Positions 19,972 through 29,040 of a stretch of DNA of 64,000 bases are shown in pieces. Source of the DNA: Lelliottia nimipressuralis. Its GTDB lineage: Bacteria; Pseudomonadota; Gammaproteobacteria; Enterobacterales; Enterobacteriaceae. The stretch is taken from NCBI RefSeq assembly GCF_004115925.1, contig NZ_SDDX01000021.1, positions 186,001 through 250,000 of the forward strand. The letters run 5' to 3'. The translations under genes and the position numbers were made by a program. Positions within the stretch are counted from its first letter, which is position 1, and each line of letters begins with the position of its first letter. The notes beneath the pieces were generated by a model, which saw only the letters and a list, made by a program, of their open reading frames with translations, searched no databases and was not told the origin of the DNA.

Positions 19972-20044
19972 TTTTTTTCACACCCGTTAAGATATTACCA
20001 GCCCAACGAAAAAACGATTAGAAATCTGTATTAATCAATAGTTT

Positions 20045-20121
20045 CGGCACGTAGCGCAGCCTGGTAGCGCATCGTCATGGGGTGGCGAGGGTCGAGAGTT
20101 CAAATCTCTCCGTGCCGACCA
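20045..20121 (+). tRNA. proL: tRNA-Pro (anticodon GGG)
   Basis: 77 bases including encoded CCA. Acceptor CGGCACG pairs with CGTGCCG; D arm GCGC/GCGC; anticodon stem TCGTC/GGCGA with loop ATGGGGT (anticodon 20079-20081); T arm carries GTTCAAAT. Closely matches E. coli proL, which also lies after yejM. Its 5' half repeats at 16121, so it looks rebuilt by the insertion. A terminator follows. Confidence 0.96.
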
Positions 20122-20128
20122 AAATAGT

Positions 20129-20162
20129 AAAAAAAAACCAACCTTTTACGGTTGGTTTTTTT
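20129..20162 (+). terminator. Terminator of tRNA-Pro
   Basis: A run of A, CCAACC, loop TTTTAC, GGTTGG, then T7. It lies 8 bases after the tRNA. Confidence 0.9.
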
Positions 20163-20211
20163 ATGCCTGAACATCCGGACTACTTGACTCTTAAGGGCGT
20201 AACCGCGAAGA

Positions 20212-20231
20212 TGCTGTATATAAAAACAGTT
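20212..20231 (+). promoter_or_regulatory. LexA (SOS) operator
   Basis: CTGTATATAAAAACAG fits the LexA consensus CTGT-N8-ACAG exactly, with the expected AT core. It lies 15 bases before the start of the DinI-like gene. Confidence 0.88.
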
Positions 20232-20245
20232 ATCATGAGGCAGTT

Positions 20246-20485
20246 ATGTTTGTTGAACTCGTTTATGACAAGCGCAACGTTGCAGGTTTACCGGGCGCCA
20301 GTGACATCATCCTGAATGAATTAACAAAACGCGTGCACCGGATCTTCCCGGAGGCAGTGGTGAAAGTGAAACCTATGCAGGCGAACGGTTTGAACAGCGA
20401 TGCCAGCAAAAGCGATCGCGAGAAACTCAACCGCATGCTGGAAGAGATGTTTGAAGAAGCGGATATGTGGATGGTTTCTGAGTAA
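20246..20485 (+). CDS. DinI-like SOS-regulated protein
   Basis: 79 residues. It shares the DinI layout: an N-terminal beta strand (MFVELVYDKRNV), the FPEAVVKVKPM region, and a C-terminal acidic helix ending EEADMWMVSE. E. coli DinI stabilises or tunes RecA filaments and delays LexA and UmuD cleavage; this paralogue may do something similar. The LexA box just upstream makes it damage-inducible. GAGG lies 6 bases before ATG. Such DinI-like genes are frequent on phages and islands, but this one is outside the repeat-bounded insert. Confidence 0.85.
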   Translation: MFVELVYDKRNVAGLPGASDIILNELTKRVHRIFPEAVVKVKPMQANGLNSDASKSDREKLNRMLEEMFEEADMWMVSE

Positions 20486-20648
20486 CCCCCCTGCACTTCT
20501 TTCTTACGACTATGACCCCTGGCGATTCATTCCAGGGTTCATTAAACAATGCTCACCATTCGTATAGTTGTTTTATGTCGCAGTGTGAGCATGTGATTGC
20601 GCGTTTCACAGCTTCTGCGATAATTACTTAAAAACGCCGGGCACCATC

Positions 20649-21293
20649 ATGAATCCCAAAGCTGCCATGCCAATCCACACACTGACGCGTTTTAAACCGC
20701 ACGCGCAGATTGACCGATTGATCCATCGCTTTCTTCCTCACGCACAGCTTAAACAATTTTCCGCACACCGTATCCTGCATCTTGATAGCCAGGGTGAGCG
20801 TCTGTGCTTAATCCTCCTCGAAGGGCTGGTGGATATTTCTCGTATCGATAACGGAACGCTAAAAGGAACGCTGAAAGCGCCCTTTGTGGCCGGAATATCG
20901 CATCCAGAATATATGGGGAATGCGTTTCGATTGATGAGTGTCACCGCGGTGAATGTCGCGATTTTGCCTTACAAAACCGCCATGACGATCATTAAAGAGC
21001 AGAAAATGTGGGAAGATTACAGTAACTATCTTCTCTATATTATGGGCCTGCACTCTGCCTTAAGTCATTACAGTATAGGGCTACGCTCACGGGAGATTAT
21101 CCGTGACTGTCTGGTTGACTTAATGAACGAAAGTGAGCAATACCGGCTGAAAACAAACTCGTGCAAATATATTATGGAAAAGACAGGGCTATCCCGCAGT
21201 GGCGTAATGAGTATTCTGGCTGAAATGAAAAGTGAAAATATCATCGGCATTCAGCGAGGTGTATTAACGTTTATTAACGACACCACGCGTTAG
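20649..21293 (+). CDS. Crp-fold transcription regulator with winged helix-turn-helix (IprA/YaiV-like)
   Basis: 214 residues. N-terminal part resembles a cyclic-nucleotide-binding beta barrel that has lost the ligand residues (RLCLILLEGLVDISRI); C-terminal HTH with recognition helix near TGLSRSGVMSILAEMKSE. This pattern recalls the IprA/YaiV group of Crp-like regulators, some of which modulate oxidative stress and adhesion genes; the assignment is by resemblance only. It has its own terminator and no obvious operon partner. Confidence 0.7.
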   Translation: MNPKAAMPIHTLTRFKPHAQIDRLIHRFLPHAQLKQFSAHRILHLDSQGERLCLILLEGLVDISRIDNGTLKGTLKAPFVAGISHPEYMGNAFRLMSVTAVNVAILPYKTAMTIIKEQKMWEDYSNYLLYIMGLHSALSHYSIGLRSREIIRDCLVDLMNESEQYRLKTNSCKYIMEKTGLSRSGVMSILAEMKSENIIGIQRGVLTFINDTTR

Positions 21294-21320
21294 CCCTTAT
21301 TTATTTTTTCTGTCATTAAA

Positions 21321-21346
21321 AAGGCCATCAATCGATGGCCTTTTAA
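21321..21346 (+). terminator. Terminator of the Crp-fold regulator
   Basis: AAGGCCAT, loop CAATCG, ATGGCC, then TTTTAATTT, 27 bases past the stop. Confidence 0.85.
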
Positions 21347-21362
21347 TTTACATTGATTCCCG

Positions 21363-21494
21363 TTACATATGGAAGCCACCGCCCGCACCCACATGCCCGC
21401 CAAAGGCGTGGTCATGCGCATTGTCCGCACCGGTTCCGGTACCATGTTCGGATTGGGAAGAAGCGGTATTACGGTTACTGTGGCCGTGCCAAAC
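21363..21494 (-). pseudogene. C-terminal fragment related to the insert's secreted protein
   Basis: The minus strand encodes HGHSNRNTASSQSEHGTGTG, later AHDHAFGGHVGAGGGFHM, then TAA. The tail of the 334-residue secreted protein reads SSEHGTGNGGNN ... SAHGLGGG ... SGGGFHY. Shared SEHGTG, AH, GGH/GGE and GGGFH in the same order point to common ancestry. The frame has no start and meets a stop near 21543, so this is a broken gene. Its GC-rich composition matches the host, unlike the copy in the insert. Confidence 0.65.
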
Positions 21495-21547
21495 GTTTAA
21501 TGCCGTAATTCGACGGAGCAGTTTCGTGCTGTGCCATTCTCGCTTTC

Positions 21548-21573
21548 AAAAAAACCAACCCGAAGGTTGGCTT
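21548..21573 (-). terminator. Terminator of the 86-residue membrane protein gene
   Basis: On the minus strand: CCAACC, TTCG loop, GGTTGG, then T7. It lies 20 bases after the stop of the gene at 21593. Confidence 0.85.
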
Positions 21574-21592
21574 ATTTATCATGGGCGATTAT

Positions 21593-21853
21593 TCAATGCT
21601 TATCAGGGCCACCGAGGAAAAAGATCCCCAGCGGAATCGCCAGTAAAATGGTGAAGACCATGCTGTAAACAAAAATCATCGCCGACTGCAGAACGTACAT
21701 ACTGGTCGTCCACTGTGAGAGCGGAATATTGTACTGCTCAATCACACCGACGATTGTTGCCCGTCCGACGCCTGCGGCGGCAATCAGAAACACCACAAAC
21801 AGCGCCAGTAAAAACTTCCTGCCTTCGGGGGTTTTAAGCTTTGCGCGGACCAT
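21593..21853 (-). CDS. Small inner-membrane protein, DUF2534-like
   Basis: 86 residues from MVRAKLKTPEGRKFLLALF, two membrane helices (about 12-34 and 53-80) around a short periplasmic loop (EQYNIPLSQWTTSMY). I believe this is the DUF2534 family of enterobacterial membrane proteins, function unknown. An ATG 30 bases further upstream is in frame, but the start used here has a strong GGAAAGAGAG ribosome site. Confidence 0.72.
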   Translation of the reverse strand: MVRAKLKTPEGRKFLLALFVVFLIAAAGVGRATIVGVIEQYNIPLSQWTTSMYVLQSAMIFVYSMVFTILLAIPLGIFFLGGPDKH

Positions 21854-22063
21854 GTCTCTCTTTCCTTTACAGATGAATAACATTATTTAACGCTAACCCT
21901 AACACGATCTCCCCTTTCATTCCATATCAGCATTTATCTCTGCCATACAACCACAAAAGCAGTGTGATCAACCGAGTGAAATCAAAATATAGGTAAATCC
22001 CACCAGGCAGCCGTCTGCACTATGCTAATCTTGCATCGATTGTTTGACATAAAAGGAATGACT

Positions 22064-22567
22064 GTGAAAAACACACCTAAATTTGCCATCGCCCTTCTGG
22101 CTGCTGCCTGCATGAGCACCAGCGCCTTCGCAAGCGAAACGCCGAAAGCGCAGCCTCTGGAAAAGATTGCGCCGTACCCGCAGGCGGAAAAAGGCATGAA
22201 GCGTCAGGTTATCCAGCTCCCGGCTCAGGAAGATGAGTCTGCGTTTAAAGTAGAGCTGCTGATTGGACAGAACCTGGAAGTGGACTGCAATCGTCATCGC
22301 CTTGGCGGCAAACTGGAAAGCAAAACCCTGGAAGGCTGGGGCTACGACTATTACGTCTTCGATAATGTGACGTCGCCGGTTTCCACGATGATGGCCTGCC
22401 CGGACGGGAAAAAAACGCAGCAGTTCGTGACGGCGTATCTCGGCGATAACAGCCTGCTGCGCTACAACAGCAAATTACCGATTGTGGTTTACACGCCCGA
22501 GAATATCGACGTGAAATACCGCGTCTGGAAAGCCGACGAGAAAGTCGAAAACGCAGTCGTGCGTTAA
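22064..22567 (+). CDS. eco: Ecotin, periplasmic serine protease inhibitor
   Basis: Dimeric inhibitor of trypsin-fold proteases, protecting the cell against host enzymes such as neutrophil elastase. About 167 residues: signal peptide ending SAFA, then [20 protein letters not shown], the reactive loop [10 protein letters not shown] (P1 Met) and the two disulfide cysteines (VDCN, MACP). Start: AGGA at 22054-22057 sits directly against ATG 22058, whereas GTG 22064 is ideally spaced, so GTG is preferred. Strong terminator after the stop. Confidence 0.95.
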   Translation: MKNTPKFAIALLAAACMSTSAFASETPKAQPLEKIAPYPQAEKGMKRQVIQLPAQEDESAFKVELLIGQNLEVDCNRHRLGGKLESKTLEGWGYDYYVFDNVTSPVSTMMACPDGKKTQQFVTAYLGDNSLLRYNSKLPIVVYTPENIDVKYRVWKADEKVENAVVR

Positions 22568-22602
22568 AAAAAAAAGCCGGGTAGTGATACCCGGCTTTTT
22601 TG
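22568..22602 (+). terminator. Terminator between eco and mqo
   Basis: A run, GCCGGGTA, GTGA loop, TACCCGGC, T6. A/T runs on both sides allow use by the convergent mqo. Confidence 0.92.
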
Positions 22603-22615
22603 TCCTTCATAGTAT

Positions 22616-24271
22616 TTACAGCGCGATATCCGCGACCGGTTTAGATTCCGGCTGTGGTTTTGCTTGCGGTTGCGCCTGCGGTGCCACATCTGCTGCCTGC
22701 GGTTTTTCGTATTTGAGCTGCAGAACACCGCTGGTGTATTCCAGCTCTTGTTCCGTCGCTGCCACGTTACCGTTCAGTTTGGTGCCATAAGACGGAATAA
22801 TGTTTTTCAGCTTCGCCTGCCATTCCGGGCTGGCGACTTTATCTTTAAACACTTTTTCCATCAGATGCAGCATGATCGGTGCCGCAGTGGATGCTCCAGG
22901 CGATGCGCCCAGCAGCGCGGCAATGGTCCCGTCTTTGTCGCTCACCACTTCCGTCCCCAGACGCAGAACGCCGCCCTCTTTCGGATCGCGCTTGATGATC
23001 TGCACGCGCTGACCCGCCTGCCATAAACGCCAGTCGGCTTTCTTCGCCTGCGGGTAGTACTCTTGCAGAGCAGCAAAACGGTCGTCATCGGAGAGCATCA
23101 CCTGGCTAATCAGGTATTTCACCAGATCAAAGTTATCCAGGCCCACATCCACCATCGGCATAAAGTTCGAGGTCGTAGTGGAACTCAGCAGATCCCACAG
23201 GGAGCCGTTTTTCAGGAATTTCGTGGAGAAGGTCGCAAACGGCCCAAACAGCACCACGCGTTTGCCGTCCAGAATACGGGTATCGATATGCGGAACAGAC
23301 ATCGGTGGAGCGCCAACGGAGGCCTGACCATACACTTTCGCCAGATGACGGTTCACTACTTCCGGGTTATCAGAGACCAGGAACTGGCCGCCAACCGGGA
23401 AGCCCGCGTAGTCGTCGGCTTCCGGAATACCGGACTCCTGCAACAGTTTCAGCGCAGCGCCACCGGCCCCGATAAAGACGAACTTCGCCTTGATCACGTG
23501 CTCGGCTTCATTGTTTTTCAGATCGGCAACGGTCACGCTCCAGCTGTTATCCGCGTTACGCTTAAAGCCGCGCACTTCGGTGCTGACCTGCAGTTTGAAG
23601 TTGTCTTTCTTCTGCAATCCGCCCACCAACTGACGGGTGATTTCACCGTAGTTTACGTCGGTCCCGATTTCAGTACGGGTCGCGGCCACTTTCTGGTTCG
23701 GGTCACGCCCTTCCATCACCAGCGGCGCCCACTCTTTAATCTGCGCATGATCTTCAGAATATTTCATGCCACGGAACAGGCTGCTCTGCTGCAACGCGGC
23801 GTAGCGCGCGCGCAGGAAGTTAACGTTGTCATCGCCCCACACAAAGCTCATGTGCGGAACGGTATTGATAAAGGAGTGCGGGTCGTGCATCACACCGCTG
23901 TTTACCTGATGCGACCAGAACTGGCGGGAGATCTGGAAGGCTTCGTTGATCTCAACCGCCTTCTCGATACTAATGGAACCGTCCTTTTTCTGCGGCGTAT
24001 AGTTCAGTTCCATGAGTGCCGAGTGGCCCGTACCGGCGTTGTTCCAGCCGTTCGAACTCTCCTGCGCCACGCCGTCGAGGCGCTCAACCATGGTCATCGA
24101 CCAGTCTGGCTGTAATTCCTGTAAATAGGTGCCCAGCGTGGCGCTCATAATGCCGCCGCCAATTAAAAGGACGTCCGTTTCCTGCTCTTTAGGCGTATCC
24201 GCTTTCGCCGCCATTGAGATGGCGCTCAGCCCTACGGCCATAGAAAAGAGCATGGCAGTCATTTTTTTCAT
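22616..24271 (-). CDS. mqo: Malate:quinone oxidoreductase
   Basis: Peripheral membrane flavoenzyme oxidising malate to oxaloacetate and reducing quinone, an NAD-independent TCA step. 551 residues: FAD-binding [13 protein letters not shown] near residue 37; [30 protein letters not shown] close to the C-terminus; then a Pro/Gln/Lys-rich tail ending VADIAL as in E. coli. The N-terminus ([14 protein letters not shown]) looks like a signal or anchor. Two adjacent ATGs; the second (24271) is better spaced from AAGG and matches E. coli. Confidence 0.96.
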   Translation of the reverse strand: MKKMTAMLFSMAVGLSAISMAAKADTPKEQETDVLLIGGGIMSATLGTYLQELQPDWSMTMVERLDGVAQESSNGWNNAGTGHSALMELNYTPQKKDGSISIEKAVEINEAFQISRQFWSHQVNSGVMHDPHSFINTVPHMSFVWGDDNVNFLRARYAALQQSSLFRGMKYSEDHAQIKEWAPLVMEGRDPNQKVAATRTEIGTDVNYGEITRQLVGGLQKKDNFKLQVSTEVRGFKRNADNSWSVTVADLKNNEAEHVIKAKFVFIGAGGAALKLLQESGIPEADDYAGFPVGGQFLVSDNPEVVNRHLAKVYGQASVGAPPMSVPHIDTRILDGKRVVLFGPFATFSTKFLKNGSLWDLLSSTTTSNFMPMVDVGLDNFDLVKYLISQVMLSDDDRFAALQEYYPQAKKADWRLWQAGQRVQIIKRDPKEGGVLRLGTEVVSDKDGTIAALLGASPGASTAAPIMLHLMEKVFKDKVASPEWQAKLKNIIPSYGTKLNGNVAATEQELEYTSGVLQLKYEKPQAADVAPQAQPQAKPQPESKPVADIAL

Positions 24272-24515
24272 CATTTATGCCTTACTTGTAGTCGTGCTTT
24301 TTACGTGGAAATTGCAGGTGAAATAAGCTGCGGGGGAACGTTAACAATTTTTAAACATTGTTTAAAGGTTAAGAAATTATTGTAATTGTGAAATTAAATG
24401 TTTGAATAATTGTGTGGGTATCAGGATTGCTGGCTGGCACCGCGCGGCTTTTCTGGCTACTATGCTGCACTTTGTGATCGCGCGCACGGAAGCCTGCCCT
24501 AACCTGCGAATAGCT

Positions 24516-25763
24516 ATGTCATTACCACACACTTCTGCCCTGACGCCTGACGATGGTCGCGTCTCGAGCGTACTGCGCTCACCTAAAATGTTGATGCGCG
24601 AAACCTTAGCCGGCGTGATTACCGCCCTGGCGCTTATCCCCGAAGTGATCTCATTTTCCGTGGTCGCCGGAGTGGACCCGAAGGTGAGTCTCATCGCCTC
24701 GGTGGTGCTCTGTCTGGCGATGTCCTTTTTAGGCGGCCGTCCGGCGATGGTTACCGCTGCTGCCGGTTCCGTCGCCCTGGTGATCGGCCCAATGGTGCAT
24801 CTGCACGGGGTTCAGTATATTTTGCCTGCCGTGATCCTCGCCGGTCTCATTCAGATCCTGTTTGGCGTGCTCGGCATGGCGCGTCTGATGCGCTTTATTC
24901 CCCAGTCGGTGATGACCGGGTTTGTGAATGCCCTCGGCATTTTGATTTTCTTTGCCCAGGTGCCCCATTTCTGGACCAAAAGCCCGCTCATCGTCGGCAT
25001 GTTTGTGCTGACGCTGCTGATAGTCCTGTGGGCGCCTCGGGTTATCAAAAGCGTTCCCTCCCCGCTTATCGCCATTGTCGTTTTAACCCTCTTTACCGTG
25101 ACCAGCGGGCAGATTCTGCCGACCGTCGGCGATGAAGGCTCCATGAGCGGCGGGCTGCCGGGTCTGACGCAGCTGCTGGTGCCGCTGAACCTGCACACCC
25201 TGAGCATTATCTGGCCCTGTGCGCTCAGCATCGCCTTTGTCGGTCTGATGGAATCGTTGCTGACGGCAAAACTGGTGGACGAACTCACCTTGACGCCGTC
25301 GAGTAAACGCCGGGAGAGCATCGGGCTGGGGGTTGCGAATATGATGTCCGGCTTTTACGGCGGTATCGCTGGTTGCGCAATGATTGGGCAAACCATCGTT
25401 AACGTGGAGATGGGGAGAGGACGCAGCCGCATATCGACGCTGGCGGCGGGTGTGGTTCTGCTGATTCTGGTCACCGGCTTGAGCGAAGTCATGGCGCAGA
25501 TTCCGATGGCGGTGCTGGCCGGGATTATGGCGATTGTGGCGTTCAAGACCTTCAACTGGCACAGCATTCAGCCGGGAACCGTGAAAGACGCGCCGATTGC
25601 TGAAACCCTGGTCATGGTGGTGACCGTTGCGGCCACCGTCTCAACCGGCAATCTGGCGATTGGTGTACTGGGCGGGATCATCGTGATGGTGATAATCCCG
25701 GCCCGGCTGAAGCGCAAGCACGCGGCTACAGCAGGAAAATCGTCGCCAGACCAAGGAAAATAA
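24516..25763 (+). CDS. SulP-family anion transporter without STAS domain
   Basis: About 415 residues, 10 or more membrane helices of the SLC26/SulP fold: GVITALALIPEVISFSVVAG in helix 1, GGRPAMVTAAAGSVALVIGP in helix 3, GFYGGIAGCAMIGQTIVNV later. It ends shortly after the last helix (ARLKRKHAA), so the usual C-terminal STAS domain is missing. Substrate unknown (sulfate, bicarbonate or a dicarboxylate are possible). The frame is open upstream to 24402; ATG 24516 (MSLPHTSALTPDDG) is chosen by family length, without a clear ribosome site. Absent from this place in E. coli K-12. Its last 38 bases overlap the convergent MgtE gene. Confidence 0.85.
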   Translation: MSLPHTSALTPDDGRVSSVLRSPKMLMRETLAGVITALALIPEVISFSVVAGVDPKVSLIASVVLCLAMSFLGGRPAMVTAAAGSVALVIGPMVHLHGVQYILPAVILAGLIQILFGVLGMARLMRFIPQSVMTGFVNALGILIFFAQVPHFWTKSPLIVGMFVLTLLIVLWAPRVIKSVPSPLIAIVVLTLFTVTSGQILPTVGDEGSMSGGLPGLTQLLVPLNLHTLSIIWPCALSIAFVGLMESLLTAKLVDELTLTPSSKRRESIGLGVANMMSGFYGGIAGCAMIGQTIVNVEMGRGRSRISTLAAGVVLLILVTGLSEVMAQIPMAVLAGIMAIVAFKTFNWHSIQPGTVKDAPIAETLVMVVTVAATVSTGNLAIGVLGGIIVMVIIPARLKRKHAATAGKSSPDQGK

Positions 25764-27165
25764 AGAAGCCGCCGGTATCGGTAATGGCGGTGATCATCAC
25801 GCTCGACCCCACCGCGGGGTCGCGCCCGAAGCGGGTCATCGTCAGCGGAATGATCACCCCCATCATCGATGCCACCAGCAGGTTGAGCACCATCGCCAGC
25901 ATCATCACGCCACCCAGCGCCATATCGTCGTACAGCCACCAGGTAATGCCGCCCATAATCCCGCCCCACACCAGGCCGTTAATCAGCGCCACGCCCATTT
26001 CCCTGAAGATCAGGAACGTAAAGTTGCCGGGCTGGATTTTCTCCAGCGCCAGGGCGCGTACGATCATGGTGATGGTTTGATTCCCGGTATTACCGCCAAT
26101 ACCTGCCACGATTGGCATCAGAGAGGCTAGCGCCACCAGCTGCGAAATCGTGTGTTCAAAGCCGTCGATCACCCGGGAGGCAATAAAAGCGGTGCAGAGG
26201 TTAATCGCCAGCCACGCCCAGCGCGTTTTGACCGCTTTGCCGACGGAGGCATGGACGTCATCTTCGGCGCTCAGACCGCCTAACGCGCGCAAATCGTTGT
26301 CGGTCTCTTCATACACCACGTCAACGATCTCATCGATCGTCACGCGGCCCATCAGTTTGCCAACGGAATCCACAACTGCGGCGCTGATCAGGTTGTCACG
26401 TTCGAAGGTACGCGCCGCCTTTTCAGCGTCATCTTCCGGGGAGAAGACCATTGGCTCGTTATTCATGACCTCACTCACCCGACGCTGTGCATCGTTGAGC
26501 AGGATGGATTGCAGCGACAGCTCGCCAAGCAGGGTTTTGTCGCGCGCCGTGACAAACAGCTTATCGGTGTTTTCCGGCATTTTCCCTTTGCGGCGCAAAT
26601 AGCGCTGCACGGTGGCCAGCGTGACGTCCGGGCGCACCATGATCACTTCGAACTCCATGATCGCGCCGACGCTGTCCTGGGCGAAGTCCATTACCTGCCG
26701 TACGCGAGCACGCTCTTCCGCCGGCAGCGACGCCAGCAGGCGGCCCGTCAGGTTACGCGGCAGGTGTTGAACCAGGTAGATCTGCTCGTCAATATCCAGC
26801 GTCTGCACGGCATCGAGCAGTTCGCGGTCGCTCATATCATCGATGAGATCGTCCCAGACGTTCTCCGAGGCCTCCAGGAGTACCTGACCACGCTCATGAG
26901 CCTGCACCAGTCGCCACAGGGCGTGACGCTCTTCTGAAGGGAGAGACTCGAGGGTATCCGCCAGGTCCGGCGGTGGCAGATGGGCAACCAGCGCCCCTAC
27001 CTCAGCAATATCGTCGGACAAGGTACCGACGTCATATTGCTCAGCCAGGGTTAATTTTCCGAGTAACGCCGACGTGACCGCTTTATCAGTGGTCAGAAGC
27101 CAGATAAGTCGGGCACGCTCCTGATCGCGCAGCCTTGCGCTGTTTTTGTTTATCAACGACATCAA
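25726..27165 (-). CDS. mgtE: MgtE-type magnesium transporter
   Basis: Mg2+-gated Mg2+ channel of the inner membrane. 479 residues: N-terminal helical MgtE_N domain (about 30-150, LPPPDLADTLESLPSEERHA), a pair of CBS domains (about 155-285, VSEVMNNEPMVFSPEDDA and VGKLMGRVTIDEIVDVV), then the five-helix pore domain (from about 300, with GIGGNTGNQTITMIVRALAL, the conserved selectivity region). Not present here in E. coli K-12. Convergent with the SulP gene, with which it shares 38 bases. Confidence 0.9.
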   Translation of the reverse strand: MMSLINKNSARLRDQERARLIWLLTTDKAVTSALLGKLTLAEQYDVGTLSDDIAEVGALVAHLPPPDLADTLESLPSEERHALWRLVQAHERGQVLLEASENVWDDLIDDMSDRELLDAVQTLDIDEQIYLVQHLPRNLTGRLLASLPAEERARVRQVMDFAQDSVGAIMEFEVIMVRPDVTLATVQRYLRRKGKMPENTDKLFVTARDKTLLGELSLQSILLNDAQRRVSEVMNNEPMVFSPEDDAEKAARTFERDNLISAAVVDSVGKLMGRVTIDEIVDVVYEETDNDLRALGGLSAEDDVHASVGKAVKTRWAWLAINLCTAFIASRVIDGFEHTISQLVALASLMPIVAGIGGNTGNQTITMIVRALALEKIQPGNFTFLIFREMGVALINGLVWGGIMGGITWWLYDDMALGGVMMLAMVLNLLVASMMGVIIPLTMTRFGRDPAVGSSVMITAITDTGGFFIFLGLATIFLL

Positions 27166-27282
27166 TCATAAATCCATGAAATAAGGTGATATCAAGCATA
27201 GCGTGGGGGAATGTAAATGATAATAAACAAATGGGCGGAATGGATAAAAAAGGAGCGGATAGCAGGTTTTGTCGTAAAACAA

Positions 27283-27311
27283 GCCGGGTAAGGCGTGGCC
27301 GCCCCCCGGCA
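27283..27311. repeat. REP element downstream of yojI
   Basis: GCCGGGTAAGGCGTGGCCGC followed by CCCCCGGC: the imperfect palindrome of enterobacterial REP (PU) sequences, ending in CCGGC/GCCGG arms. On the minus strand TTGTTTT follows, so it may also help end yojI transcripts. Confidence 0.75.
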
Positions 27312-27320
27312 TGTTTACCT

Positions 27321-28964
27321 TTACGCAGTACGCGCCACGGCATCTCGCGAGGCGGCATCGCGCTCCTCGCCGGTCAGCTCGCTGAGCTGTCCGTCACGCA
27401 TCTCCAGCAAGCGGTCGGCGTGAATGAAGTAGTGATCGTCGTGGCTGATGGCGAAAATCGTTTTGCCCATCGCCTGCATCAGCGGCAGCAGCACCTGATA
27501 AAACTCGCGGCGGAAGTGAGGGTCCTGATCGGCTGCCCATTCATCCAGCAGAATGATGTCGCGCTCTTCCGCTAACGCCAGCAGCAGCGCCACGCGTTTT
27601 TTCTGCCCTTTCGACAGTTTGAGATTAAGGATTTTTCCGTCCTGAAGCTCCAGTTTGTGCGACATTTTCAGCTGCTCGAGCCACTTCGCGACCAGCTCAG
27701 GATTTGCCTGTTTACCTTCCGGCCCTAACAGCTGATCGAACAGCCAGACATCCGTAAAGACTGCGGAGAAGAGCTTGCGATAATCTTCCGGTTTCTCAAC
27801 GGACAGCGCTTTTCCGTCCAGCAGGATCTCACCGGACTGCGGCTGATACAGCCCGGTCAGCAGCATCGCCAGCGTGGATTTTCCGCTCCCGTTGCCGCCA
27901 ATCAGGAACAGTAGTTCGCCGCGATGGATGGTCAGATTGACCGGGCCGACGGCGAAGTTGTTATCCTGGTAATGGAAAGTAACGTTACGCAGCTCCAGCG
28001 TTTTCCAGTCCGGGAAGGCGTCCGGGCGAGGAAATTCAGGGCGGAACGGCGCCAGCGCAAACTGATTCAGTTTTCTGAAGGCCACCTGCGCACTGAGCAG
28101 CGTCGGCAGCGCACCTACGGCGGAGAGCAGCGGCGTACGCAGGAACAGCAGCGTCAGGGAATAGGTCGCCGCCACGTTAGTGTCGGCCCAGCCGAGGCTG
28201 TTTGCCATCCAGAACACCAGACCGATCGCGCCCAGCATCATGATATTCGACCAGTTCACGGCGCTCAGGTGGAAGGTATCGGCGCGAATGATGTGATGGC
28301 GATATTCGCGCGCATCGGGAATATAGAGGTTGTTAAAGATGTGCTCGGCACGCTCGCGGTTGAGGGTCAGCTCTTTGCGCCCTTCCAGCACCGTCTGGTA
28401 GTCGTTATAAAGCTTATCTTCTGTTTCACGCAGCACCGCCATGTGCTTATACACGCGTGCCACCAGCAGGTAACCGCCCCAGATAGTGACCACAATCCAA
28501 ATCGCGGTCACGGCCAGCATTTTGGTCGACAGCCACGCCAGATAGGCTGCTGAGCCAAAGGTCAGAATGATACCCTGCACCAGCTCCGGCAAGCGCACGA
28601 AAGCAATCGTAATGGCCCTCACATCGCTGGTCAGCCCCGCCAACAGTGACGCACTGCCCAGCTGTTCGATGCGTTCAACCTGCGTATCGAGAATACGTTT
28701 GATAAATTCGCCGCGCAGGCGATAGACGAAATGGTGCCCCAGGGCCGTCAGCGCCAGCTGCGAGGCCAGCGTGACCGCCATCAGCAGCAGCAACAGGCCG
28801 AGAAACTCCGGCAATACCGACAGTTTCGTATCGACCATTTCAATCAGACGGACGTTAATAAAGGCGATAAGCCCAATGCCCAGCGCGGCGCTGGCAAGGC
28901 TGAGCGCCATAACCGCGACAAACGGCCAGCGGTACTGACGCCAGACAAGGAGAAGTAGTTGCAT
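27321..28964 (-). CDS. yojI: YojI, ABC exporter (microcin J25 efflux)
   Basis: Membrane-ATPase fusion of the cyclic-peptide exporter type; E. coli YojI pumps out microcin J25 together with TolC. 547 residues: six membrane helices (about 10-300), then an NBD with Walker [10 protein letters not shown], signature LSKGQKKRV and Walker [10 protein letters not shown]. The signature and Walker B variants are those of the family. [13 protein letters not shown] at 28964 matches the E. coli start; an ATG 18 bases upstream is in frame. Separate from alkB by 76 bases. Confidence 0.94.
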   Translation of the reverse strand: MQLLLLVWRQYRWPFVAVMALSLASAALGIGLIAFINVRLIEMVDTKLSVLPEFLGLLLLLMAVTLASQLALTALGHHFVYRLRGEFIKRILDTQVERIEQLGSASLLAGLTSDVRAITIAFVRLPELVQGIILTFGSAAYLAWLSTKMLAVTAIWIVVTIWGGYLLVARVYKHMAVLRETEDKLYNDYQTVLEGRKELTLNRERAEHIFNNLYIPDAREYRHHIIRADTFHLSAVNWSNIMMLGAIGLVFWMANSLGWADTNVAATYSLTLLFLRTPLLSAVGALPTLLSAQVAFRKLNQFALAPFRPEFPRPDAFPDWKTLELRNVTFHYQDNNFAVGPVNLTIHRGELLFLIGGNGSGKSTLAMLLTGLYQPQSGEILLDGKALSVEKPEDYRKLFSAVFTDVWLFDQLLGPEGKQANPELVAKWLEQLKMSHKLELQDGKILNLKLSKGQKKRVALLLALAEERDIILLDEWAADQDPHFRREFYQVLLPLMQAMGKTIFAISHDDHYFIHADRLLEMRDGQLSELTGEERDAASRDAVARTA

Positions 28965-29040
28965 GCAAAGCAATCCGGACAAGAAAAAACAGCCAGCAGT
29001 GTAAACTGCCCGACGGTTACATCAAGAATAATTCTTATTT

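Noticed and set aside
16121..20121. Intact prophage or active genomic island
   Set aside because: No phage structural genes, the integrase lacks its catalytic domain, and one tRNA repeat is decayed; only a relic remains.
23063..24115. 350-residue frame opposite mqo
   Set aside because: Antisense shadow of a well-conserved gene.
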